Assembly: GCF_021390435.2 (NCBI RefSeq)
Contig: NZ_JAJVCN010000002.1
Span: 1,984,001-2,048,000 of the forward strand
Length of the DNA stretch: 64,000 nt
Direction of reading: 5' to 3'
DNA from: Kibdelosporangium philippinense
GTDB taxonomy: Bacteria > Actinomycetota > Actinomycetes > Mycobacteriales > Pseudonocardiaceae
The notes under the pieces were generated by a model that saw nothing but the letters and a program-made list of their open reading frames with translations, was not told the DNA's origin and ran no database searches. Shown here piece by piece: positions 43,901 through 50,629 of the stretch (its first letter is position 1; every line of letters starts with the position of its first letter). Both the position numbers and the translations under genes were made by a program.

Positions 43901-46730
43901 GAGCAATCCGCCAGCGGAGTTCACGACACGGTACCGACACGACGACGCCGGAAACGTGGTGTCGGTGCAGTCCCCGAGCGGTGACACGAGCACCTTCACC
44001 TACGACAAGCTCAACCAGTTGACAAAGGCGGTCGACCCCGCCGGTGTGACAACCGAGCGCGGCTACGACCGTCAAGGCCGCCTGGTGCGTGCCAGTGACG
44101 GCGCAGGCCGAGCCAAGCGCCTGAACTATGACCTAGCCGGGCGGTTGATCTCCGAATTCGACGTCCCAGCCGGATGGATTTCGACACAACCACCGTTGCG
44201 GGAGCGCGGGTTCACCTACGACCTGGCGGGCAACATGTTGACCGCCCAGGACTGGGACAAACGTACAACCACCTTCACCTACGACGCCGCGAACCGCCTG
44301 ACCAAACAGGTAGAACCAGTCTCAGCCACGGAGACGATCACCTCGTCGTTCGGGTATGACGCAGCGGGCAACCGCACCAGGTTCACCGACGGTCGTGGGA
44401 ACAAGACGCTCTACACCTACAACACGCTCAACCTGCCTGAATCGGTCATCGAACCGCCGACCACGGCCCACCCGGCAGCTGGCGACCGCACGTGGACGCA
44501 GTCGTATGACGCCTCGGGTAACGCGGTCCGGCTGACCACCCCGGGCAACGTGGTGCGTGACCGCACGTTCGACGCGATGAACCGTCCGCTGTCGGAGACG
44601 GGCACGGGTGCCGAGGTTGCCACGACCGCGAAGTCGCGGACGTATGACGCCGACGGTCGCCTGCTGACGGCGGGCACGAACACGTACACCTACAACGACC
44701 GCGGCGGTCTGTTGACCGCCAAGGGCACGTCGGGTGATTCGTCGTTCGAGTACGACGCAGACGGCCGCTTGACTGCGCGTACCGATGCCGCAGGCACAAC
44801 TCGGTACAGCTATCTCAAGGCGCGGTTGAACACGGTCGTCGACGGCGCCACCGGTGGGCGCTTGACCTACGGCTATGACGCTGCGGGACAGCTGTCCACT
44901 GTCGACTACGGCGCTGGCCGGGTTCGTACATATAGCTACGACAACCTCGCCCGCCCAGAGTCCGACGTCCTGAAGGACGCGGCAGGCGCGGTGTTGTCGT
45001 CGATCACCTACGGATACGACGCCAACGACCGCGTCAAGACCAAGAAAACAGCGGGCACCGCGGGAGCAGGCCAGAACAAGTACACGTATGACTTCCAGGG
45101 CCGGATGACCTCATGGACCGACCCAGCCGGAAAGCTGACCGAGTACGGCTGGGACGCGGCAGGAAACCGAACCAAGAACGGCCCGAAGACCGCCACGTAT
45201 GACGAACGCAACCGCCTGCTGGCCGATGGCGACTACACTTATGCCTACTCACCTCGAGGCTCGCTGGTATCGCGCACGTCCTCCGGGTTGGAGGAGAAGT
45301 ACTCGTTCGACGGCTTCGACAGGTTGTTGAAGTTCGGCTCGACGAGCTACACGTATGACGACCTCGATCGCCTGGTGCTGCGGGGCACGCAGAAGTTCTC
45401 GTACGCGGGCATGGAGATCGACGCCGTCAGCGATGGCGCGTCGCGCTTCGGCCGCGGCCCTGATGGCTCGCTTATCTCCCTTGCCCAAGGCACCGATGCC
45501 CGCTTGACCTTGTCGGATCGTCACGGCGACGTGGTGGGCGGCATCCCGGCTGCTTCTGGTGGCCTGGCCGACTCCGCTGCTTACGACCCGTATGGCAAGC
45601 GGATCGCCACTTCCGGGGCGACTCGGTCCGTTGGTTTCCAGGGCGACTGGACCGACCCGGACAACGGCAACGTCAACATGGGTGCCCGCTGGTACCAACC
45701 CGGCTCCGGCACCTTCACCTCCCGCGACGACATTGCTCTGCCCACGTCGCCGTCGATTGCGGCCAACCGGTACTCCTACGTGCTGGGGTCGCCGCTGAAT
45801 TTCTATGACCCGGATGGTCATGGTTGGTTCAGTGACTTGTGGGACAAGGCGTCCAACGTCGTGCACACCGCGCTGGATGTCGCGGGCATGATCCCGGGCA
45901 TCGGCGAGATCGCCGACATTGCCAATGCCGCGATCTATGCGGCGGAAGGTGACTGGGAGAACGCGGCCTGGTCTATCGCTGGGGCGATCCCGTTCGGCGG
46001 CAACGCAGCCACGGCTGCGAAGTGGGCTCGTCGGTATGGCGATGACATTCTGGGTGGTGGCCGTCAGGCAGGCCGTCACGCGGATGACGCCATCGGTGCG
46101 GGCCGTCGCTATGCCGATGATGTGGCGGGTGGGGTTCGTCGGTATGCGGATGATGCTGCGGGGGCTGCGCGTAAGGCTGCTGATTTAGCGGCGGCTGCGC
46201 GCAAAGCTGCTGCGGCGGCTGCTCGGCGTGCTGCGGAGATTTTGGCTCGTAAGAAGGCTGCGGCGGCTGCTGCTCGCAATATGGCGGAGAAGGTCGCGAA
46301 GAAGAACCCGATCCCGCCGCTGAAGGCGGCGTTGAAGCCGGTGTTCAAGGGCATGGACCTGGTCTCCTCCTCGCCACTGGTTCCCGCCCGCCTCGTGCAG
46401 TCCTTCAAATCCGGCGTTCAGGATGCCGGTGGTGTGGCGAACTACTTCAAGAAACAGGCCGTGGGTGATGGCAACGTCGTGGAGACGGTCTCCGCCACGG
46501 TTGCGTTCGTTGCCGAGGTTGCTCAGGGGGGCGCTAGCCCCGAATCGTTCCTGGATCTGGTGGGTGGCCCGGGCGGCCGCAACAAGAGCCGAGGCAAACA
46601 CCACGACGACGCGGGCGATGGTGGCGCGCCGACATCCTGTCCGGCCGGCCGGGGAGCGGCGAGCAACAGCTTCGCCCCAGAGACCCCCGTCCTAGGGCCT
46701 GTTTCACAAGTTGATCAAGGTTTGAGATGA
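37944..46730 (+). CDS. Rhs/YD-repeat polymorphic toxin, truncated by IS insertion
   Basis: Giant exported protein. From GTG 37944 (GGGGCGGGG upstream): an N-terminal hydrophobic segment (AAVALLAIVVLVATVG), a DNRLRE domain (about 350-520), a DUF6531 region (NYYSSAVDVQIPTAGPELAV, about 770), a LamG-like domain (about 970-1190), YD repeats (about 1250-2450) and an Rhs core ending NFYDPDGHG (about 2620). A pretoxin region (AGMIPGIGEIADIANAAIYAAEGD) and an Ala/Lys-rich stretch follow. The native frame is cut at 46694 by the IS, which adds 11 codons before a stop. The intact gene would be 37944-46694 joined to 47636-48487, about 3,200 residues. Confidence 0.88.
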   Translation: MIRNYRGPVVRTRLRAAVALLAIVVLVATVGPTASQLFPPVADPITAAMAKSPKQISGSAAGIPDQPTPDSPQNPTINRALAKSEQSKYPPIQYPEPPAQRRSAGKVETPPATQPRGFDATSSKEIPEQRDTHSRVYNNSDGTQTTEYSADPLNYRRPDGKLEPIDSRVVPDGTNGWRNAGDSLQVHMGQTAGSMRITVDAERSAGFTLLGAAASAGKAEGNSVSYSDVFRDADLRVDFAAGAAKEWFILKSPNAPHSWEFALDLKGLQAKVVDGQIVFTDNSGAVVLRVPAGYMLDSTRQDSGEPATSYGVKYSLGQRDGRPVLRVELDSAWLRDPARVYPVRVDPTIVRDFTTTGTMIVENGQQIRNSDELRIGRSGGRTASSFLRFGGIGTSLRDNRIFGVQLQLTNFWSGSCVPRPMSVHRVTADWGPSGAPPTGPAIGGGVFSHGYMAPLATRSNCPTAHELIDLGAEGRNLVQQWASGGANYGLALQAPTDPAAWKRFSGHNTSNPPRLYITHSPYNAEYRIDRATPEPPVTRATSGKVKITVTNRSAQAWGRNDFVLGYRVFDQNGQLKETQVAATLPSDVARDAQVTLDAEIKPIEVGHYLLDFSMVRNPSDYFTDHQVAPARIALDVFDVPPFIKAQYPPNGASTQTLTPQLWANGIDFDPPPGSTLKYRFEVCEKDSNDNAVNCFKSDDITSPTWTVPNGKLYWNKVYLWRSFAIDSSGPSDPLPYSAILSSVPQPAITSHMAMAPHSGTDRDFDPMVGNYYSSAVDVQIPTAGPELAVVRTYNSLDPRRNLWFGTGWSTKYDMRVDRDYAGNVLVTYQDGQQLRYGWNPDGTYAPPPGRFADFKSTSDGGWTLTDKTATTYTFNSIGQLISINDGIGRTVELMWENNAPRSAKDLATGRQLVFQVSGGRIRQVNADDTGGQHREWLYEYTGNRLSSVRDVLGNVTRYDYSPQSRFRTVVMDATPDTYLRLGDRVGDTAVSQVALQQGKDNGKYTNVTLAAAGALPGSADTSTTFNGSSSVLQMQDGVVRKSRDLAVELWFKTSGSGVLLGYQKEDITGPVQGGHTPALYVGTDGRLYGQFADGTTNPIRSAGTVNDNRWHHVVLSGSVAKQWLYIDGIQVGTKDGVIDHGEQTKVYAGAGFITGNWPAKPTNDRGYFAGSIDEIAVYSKPLSDFVVKEHFQAAQPSESLSKVVMPSGRIAAEIEYDTVNERVQTYTDRNGGKWKLGVPVVGGEPDNLIRTVQFADPGNRNHIFDYDPVKGRILRTVTPLGLGVRPEDQLDQPAGEVGYGIRTYDYDDQGNQNTIVSENLSSVTLGFDARGNVTTKRTCRTGQECHTEYFHYFFNPSNAIDPRNDKMLWRNDGRSSDANDTEFRTAFEYNDRGDLTVQTMPDKSVVQNMYTDGTEEAFEGFGTVPEGLIKTTVGADRETTFFRYFSNGDLAEILEPSGMRTTFRYDIGGRRISSTIHVQAYPNGITTTYEYDASSRIVAETRPSTTNAVTNTKHTARTLTRYDADGNIDRIEVQDTTGGTPSRVTTRGYDDRGRLVHIVDPAGKETRYGFDVFGNRMFVIDASGVKTSYAYTARNQVAEIRLHGWHGGVVDPSDGDGRDGDEDENENPEAKPTVLQSLRYDESGRQTLHVDAMGRATRTHYYGDDLISQVWAEGYKDPITSALRTIVLEHNKYDGAGNLISQTTAGNRTTTYQYDSSSRAKAITEDEGGLARTTRFTYDLRGNTTKVEKEGNPSNTGTGQARLTETTEFVYDAAGNRIQQTVRNGQQSYVTKWSYDERGLPLSVTDPRGDIDPTRYTTTAAYDELARPIRATGPQVATESNGGTPVQTQATVLTGYDAFGSTTHTKDPLGRVTTAEYDRLGRMTKISLPAYTPPGSSTPITPSQSLEYDSMGRVIKKIDARNNATDLRYDQLGRLVERREPQPAGGVWKYSYTLTGLPLSVTSPTGARVESTYDVLDRKITATALESNPPAEFTTRYRHDDAGNVVSVQSPSGDTSTFTYDKLNQLTKAVDPAGVTTERGYDRQGRLVRASDGAGRAKRLNYDLAGRLISEFDVPAGWISTQPPLRERGFTYDLAGNMLTAQDWDKRTTTFTYDAANRLTKQVEPVSATETITSSFGYDAAGNRTRFTDGRGNKTLYTYNTLNLPESVIEPPTTAHPAAGDRTWTQSYDASGNAVRLTTPGNVVRDRTFDAMNRPLSETGTGAEVATTAKSRTYDADGRLLTAGTNTYTYNDRGGLLTAKGTSGDSSFEYDADGRLTARTDAAGTTRYSYLKARLNTVVDGATGGRLTYGYDAAGQLSTVDYGAGRVRTYSYDNLARPESDVLKDAAGAVLSSITYGYDANDRVKTKKTAGTAGAGQNKYTYDFQGRMTSWTDPAGKLTEYGWDAAGNRTKNGPKTATYDERNRLLADGDYTYAYSPRGSLVSRTSSGLEEKYSFDGFDRLLKFGSTSYTYDDLDRLVLRGTQKFSYAGMEIDAVSDGASRFGRGPDGSLISLAQGTDARLTLSDRHGDVVGGIPAASGGLADSAAYDPYGKRIATSGATRSVGFQGDWTDPDNGNVNMGARWYQPGSGTFTSRDDIALPTSPSIAANRYSYVLGSPLNFYDPDGHGWFSDLWDKASNVVHTALDVAGMIPGIGEIADIANAAIYAAEGDWENAAWSIAGAIPFGGNAATAAKWARRYGDDILGGGRQAGRHADDAIGAGRRYADDVAGGVRRYADDAAGAARKAADLAAAARKAAAAAARRAAEILARKKAAAAAARNMAEKVAKKNPIPPLKAALKPVFKGMDLVSSSPLVPARLVQSFKSGVQDAGGVANYFKKQAVGDGNVVETVSATVAFVAEVAQGGASPESFLDLVGGPGGRNKSRGKHHDDAGDGGAPTSCPAGRGAASNSFAPETPVLGPVSQVDQGLR

Positions 46731-47633
46731 TCTTGATTCGTGGGGCGTGGTGATCTGACCAACGAGCAGTGGGCGAAGCTGGAACCCTTGCTGCCCAGGG
46801 GCAAGAAGCCTGGCAGGCCGCCGAAGCATGCGAAGCGGAAGCTTATTGACGGGATCCGGTTTCGGGTTCGAACCGGTGTGCCGTGGCGGGATCTGCCGGA
46901 GCGTTACGGCCCGTGGGAGACGGTGTATGGCTTGTTCCGGCGGTGGCAACGGGATGGCACGTGGAAGAGGATTCTGGTCGCGTTGCAGGCGGACGCGGAC
47001 GCTGCGGGCCTGATCACCTGGGATGTCAGCGTGGACTCCACGGTGGCTCGTGCGCACCAGCACGCGGCTGGTGCGCGTCAAAAGGGGATCTCCAGAAGGA
47101 GTCTCCGGGCGGGGTCGAGGTCGAACCGGCCGATCACGGGCTGGGGCGCTCCCGAGGCGGGTTGACGACCAAGACTCACCTGGCGGTCGAGCAGGGACAA
47201 AAGCCCTTATCAATCGTGATCACCGCTGGCCAGCGAGGTGACTCGCCCCAGTTTCAGGTGGTGCTCGACCGTATCCGGGTACCCCGGCGGGATCGCGGTC
47301 GGCCGCGCTGCCGCCCGAATCGGGTGCTCGGCGACAAAGCCTACGGGTCCCGCGCCAACCGCGCCTACCTGCGCAGGCGCGGTATCCGCTGCACCATCCC
47401 GGACAAGGCCGACCAGGTCCGCAACCGCAAGAACAAGGGCTCACACGGAGGACGACCACCCGCATTCGACAAGGAGATCTACAAGCAACGGCACGCTGTC
47501 GAGTGCGGGATCAACCGTCTCAAACGAAACCGAGCCGTCGCCACCAGATACGACAAGCTCGCCGTTCGCTACGAAACCACGGTCACCATCGCAGCGATCA
47601 ACGAGTGGCTCCCATGACTTTCGAAACAGACCC
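46695..47633. mobile_element. IS5-family-like insertion sequence, 939 bp, inside the Rhs toxin gene
   Basis: Ends are GGGCCTGTTTC (46695-46705) and GAAACAGACCC (47623-47633), 11-bp inverted repeats with one mismatch, flanked by duplicated TA (46693-46694 and 47634-47635). One could also read the duplication as CTA. It carries a two-frame transposase. Removing the element with one TA copy restores ..PV-L-M-ADGS.. in frame, the usual start of a pretoxin Hint domain, so this is an insertion into a formerly intact gene. Confidence 0.92.
46740..47617 (+). CDS. IS5-type transposase made by -1 frameshift
   Basis: The first frame (46740-47165) encodes the N-terminal DUF4096-like part (LTNEQWAKLEPLLP, GVPWRDLPERYGPWETVY) and the first catalytic Asp in WDVSVDSTVARAHQHAAGA. 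The second frame, ending at 47617, continues with GGLTTKTHLAVEQG, the second Asp in VLGDKAYGSRANR and the catalytic Glu in HAVECGINRLKRNR. The switch can occur at the canonical slippery heptamer A-AAG-GGG (47081-47087). Fusion gives about 290 residues, normal for this group. Both frames look intact. Confidence 0.88.
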
Positions 47634-47635
47634 TA

Positions 47636-48487
47636 ATGGCCGACGGCTCCCGCAAACCGATCAAGGACGTCAAACTCAGCGACAAGGTCCTGGCCACCGA
47701 CCCGACCACGGGCAGGACCGAGGCACGCGAGATCACCGACGTCCGGTCCCAAGCCACCTCGCGGACCCTGGTCGAAGTCACGGTCGACGGCAACACTGGC
47801 ACTGACCGCGGCACGGTCGTCACGACCGACGAGCATCCGTTCTGGGTGGCCTCGGAGAATCGCTGGTCGAACGCGATTGATCTCAAACCCGGTCACAAAA
47901 TCACCACCGCCGACAACCGCGACGCCACTGTCACCGGAACCCGATCCTGGTCTGAAGTCCGCCGTGTCTACAACCTGACCGTCGACACCACCCACACGTA
48001 CTACGTATTCGCCGGGACGTCAGCGCTTCTTACGCACAACGACCCGGGATGTAAGCAGGATCCGACGTGGGGTGGGGCGGTCAAGTGGACCACCGACGGC
48101 AGTGGACGTCCTACGACCATGTCTGCAACGCTAACAAAGCAGATGATTGGAGAGGGCACGAGCGCTGATTCCGATATCCGCCCGCCTGGCTTTGCCGGCG
48201 GCAGGCCAATCGGCGATCATGCGCGCGGCCACCTGCTCGGCAAGCAGTTGGGTGGTTCAGGAGACATCGCCGAGAACCTGGTGACACTCTTCCAAAATCC
48301 GGTTAATACGCCTGTCATGAGTGGATTTGAGGGGAAAGTGCGCAAAGCCGTGGAAGGTGGGGAAATCGTTCAGTACACAGTCACCGCCCTCTACGACGGA
48401 AGTAACGTGCTTCCACGTGGTGTTACCCTCTCGGCACACGGAGACAGCGGCTTCAACTTGAACGTAACTGAGGCTTATTCAGGATGA
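47636..48487 (+). pseudogene. Detached C-terminus of the Rhs protein: pretoxin Hint plus nuclease toxin
   Basis: 283 residues cut off from the Rhs carrier. The first 140 form a pretoxin Hint autoprocessing domain (MADGSRKPIKDVKLSDKVLATDP, TTDEHPFWV, and YNLTVDTTHTYYVFAGTSALLTHN as the C-terminal cleavage motif). The rest resembles the Endonuclea_NS_2 class of DNA/RNA nucleases (ARGHLLGKQLGGSGDIAENLVTLF, VQYTVTALYDG). The ATG at 47636 is an internal Met with no ribosome binding site, so it is probably not translated, and the toxin is not delivered. Confidence 0.82.
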
Positions 48488-48588
48488 TTGTACTGCTGTG
48501 CATCGCCGCAGCTCAGGTGCGGTGTCGCAGGATCCACCTCGAGTCCGTGAATAAGCCTCACTGTCTTGAATAGAAAGCGTAGATAGCC

Positions 48589-49113
48589 ATGAGCATCGAC
48601 GAGCTCGTCTCGGTCGTGGCGCCGCCCGCCCAGCGGACTACTGGTGAGATCGCCTGGCACGCGGTGGAAAGCCAGCTGAACAGCGCCTTGCCCCTCGACT
48701 ATAAGCAGTTGGTCAGCCGTTACGGGCCTGGGTACTTCTCTAAGTTCATCCACATCTATCAGCCGTCCAACGACTTGTCTGCGATTGATCTTGTTACTCA
48801 GGCAGGGGAGTCGTTGTGGGCATTGAAGTACCTCAGAGACGATGGCGAGTCGATGCCATATCGGCTTGATGACCCAGCGGAGTTGCTCTCGTTCGGCCGT
48901 ACCGACAATGGAGATGTTATGTTCTGGCATCGTATCGATCCCGATACGCCGGACACATGGCCTGTCTTGGTCAAAGAACCACGAGGTGAAGAGTGGTCCA
49001 GGTTCGAGGTTGGGGTGTGCGAATTCCTCGCTGATGTCCTGACACGAAGAGTCACGGTCTCGGTCTTCCCGGAACGCTTCCCGTCAATGGATCCAGTGTT
49101 TGAGCCCTATTAG
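48589..49113 (+). CDS. SUKH (SMI1/KNR4)-type immunity protein
   Basis: 174 residues. IAWHAVESQLNSALPLDYKQLVSRYGPGYFSKFIHIYQP is the typical opening of the SMI1/KNR4 (SUKH) superfamily, whose bacterial members neutralise nuclease toxins. It starts about 100 nt after the nuclease domain, the standard place for the cognate immunity gene. It is intact although the toxin is disconnected, so either the insertion is recent or the protein still protects against toxin from siblings. Confidence 0.82.
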   Translation: MSIDELVSVVAPPAQRTTGEIAWHAVESQLNSALPLDYKQLVSRYGPGYFSKFIHIYQPSNDLSAIDLVTQAGESLWALKYLRDDGESMPYRLDDPAELLSFGRTDNGDVMFWHRIDPDTPDTWPVLVKEPRGEEWSRFEVGVCEFLADVLTRRVTVSVFPERFPSMDPVFEPY

Positions 49114-49182
49114 GTGTCGTCGGAGATTGCGTCCTCGAACAACGCGCGATGTCGCGGTACATGTATCAGGCTGGAGTAGGTT

Positions 49183-49506
49183 GTGGAACGTGCTGGAGAA
49201 TGGGCTAAGGTTGGTCTGATTCAGTTTCAGCTAGTTCGCTGCAGGGTCGTTGGGCATCGAGGTCGCTTCGGTGTGGATGTGATAATCGAGAGTCCAGTTT
49301 CGGGCGTGCCGGCCTTTATTGACTTTGTCATGCTGGCGGACGGAGTGCAGGTTGGTCCGGAAGACTATCCTGCGATTGGTCAGGTTCTCGATTCTGTGAC
49401 TATAGACATAATGCCAAATGGTGAACTGAGGCTCTCGTCTCGGGCTTCGTCGGTGGCCCGAGCTGGTGAGCGGGATTCGCAAGCGCAAGGTTTCGATCCT
49501 GCTTGA
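49183..49506 (+). CDS. Small protein of the toxin-immunity locus, unknown function
   Basis: 107 residues from GTG 49183, preceded by GGAGTAGG. Beta-rich, soluble-looking (GLIQFQLVRCRVVGHRGRFGVDVIIES). No family recognised. It has more A and T than the flanking genes, as does the immunity gene, which is usual in exchanged toxin-immunity cassettes. It could be a second, orphan immunity protein. A strong hairpin follows. Confidence 0.6.
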   Translation: MERAGEWAKVGLIQFQLVRCRVVGHRGRFGVDVIIESPVSGVPAFIDFVMLADGVQVGPEDYPAIGQVLDSVTIDIMPNGELRLSSRASSVARAGERDSQAQGFDPA

Positions 49507-49518
49507 ACGAGGGCTGTG

Positions 49519-49551
49519 TTGTGACGTTGGGCGCCGGGCCCAACGTCACAA
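49519..49551. terminator. Bidirectional hairpin after the Rhs locus
   Basis: TTGTGACGTTGGGC (49519-49532), loop GCCGG, GCCCAACGTCACAA (49538-49551): a perfect 14-bp stem between the convergent small gene and the aldo/keto reductase gene. Its sequence is unrelated to the CTCGTGAGTGGTTAT family. Confidence 0.85.
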
Positions 49552-49559
49552 ACCGAGAA

Positions 49560-50540
49560 CTACCAGCGGTCGTGGACGAGGGCGCGGATCCGCGAGTCGT
49601 ACAGGTCTTCAATAGCCGTAAGGGTTTCAGGAGACAGAGGTGCGACGTCGGCGGCGGCCGAGTTGGCCTGGGCCTGGGAAACGTTGCGAGCCCCGGGAAT
49701 CACGGTGCTCACGCCAGGCTGCTGAACAACCCACCGCAAAGCCATCTGGGCGGGCGTCACACCCGAAGGAGCAAGAGCCGAAAACTCCTGTGCCGCTTGG
49801 ACACCAGTCGCATAGTCCACGCCGGAGAACGTCTCGCCAACGTCGAACGACTCACCATGCCGGTTGTAGTTCCGGTGATCATTCTCAGGGAAGGTCGTGT
49901 CGGCCCGATACCGCCCGGACAGCAAGCCAGAAGCCAAAGGCACCCGGGCGATGATCCCGACCCCAGCGGCGGCCGCGGCGGGCAGAACCTCCTCCAAAGG
50001 CTTACGCCGGAAAGCGTTCAGGATGATCTGGATAGTCGCCACCCCCGGGCGGGCGATCGCGGCCAAGGCCTCAGCGCAAGTCTCAACACTCACTCCGTAA
50101 GCCGCGATGCGCTCCTCAGCCACCAAGGTATCGAGGGCGTCGAACACCTCATCCGAGGCGATCACCGAAGGCGGCGGACAGTGCAGCTGCACCAGGTCCA
50201 GGGCGTCAAGCCCAAGGTTCGTACGCGACCGATCCGTCCACGCGCGGAAGTTGGCCAGGGTGTAGTTGCCGAGTTCTTGGGCCATTCGGCGACCCATCTT
50301 GGTGGCAACGAATGGCCGATTCGGCCTGCCTGCGATGTACTTGGCAATGATCTGCTCGCTGCGGCCGTCGCCATACACGTCCGCCGTGTCCAGGAAGGTC
50401 ACGCCGGACTGCACTGCTGCGTCGATCACCGCCAGGGCGTCGGATTCGCTCACCTCGCCCCAGTCTGCGCCCAGTTGCCAGGTGCCGAGGCCGATCACCG
50501 AGACGTCCTGCCCGAGCCTGCCGATTTTGCGTTTTTCCAC
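49560..50540 (-). CDS. Aldo/keto reductase
   Basis: 326 residues from GTG 50540 (GGAACC upstream). A TIM-barrel NADPH-dependent oxidoreductase: strand 1 with VSVIGLGTWQLGADWG, the catalytic Asp and Tyr in FLDTADVYGDGRSE, Lys in VATKMG, and the cofactor-binding end VIPGARNVSQAQANSAA. It reduces aldehydes or ketones, and the substrate cannot be told. It is divergent from the S33-type exported peptidase, with about 90 nt between the starts. Confidence 0.92.
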   Translation of the reverse strand: MEKRKIGRLGQDVSVIGLGTWQLGADWGEVSESDALAVIDAAVQSGVTFLDTADVYGDGRSEQIIAKYIAGRPNRPFVATKMGRRMAQELGNYTLANFRAWTDRSRTNLGLDALDLVQLHCPPPSVIASDEVFDALDTLVAEERIAAYGVSVETCAEALAAIARPGVATIQIILNAFRRKPLEEVLPAAAAAGVGIIARVPLASGLLSGRYRADTTFPENDHRNYNRHGESFDVGETFSGVDYATGVQAAQEFSALAPSGVTPAQMALRWVVQQPGVSTVIPGARNVSQAQANSAAADVAPLSPETLTAIEDLYDSRIRALVHDRW

Positions 50541-50629
50541 GGTTCCGATCCTAAGTTCCGACGTGTGGCCCTGCCATTGCTCGCTGACTGTGAGATAGGG
50601 ACTACCCATGGTTCCCTTTACGCGCCTTA

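Noticed and set aside
42567..44075. Minus-strand open frame of 502 codons within the Rhs repeats
   Set aside because: Antisense of YD repeats; composition is typical of a shadow frame.
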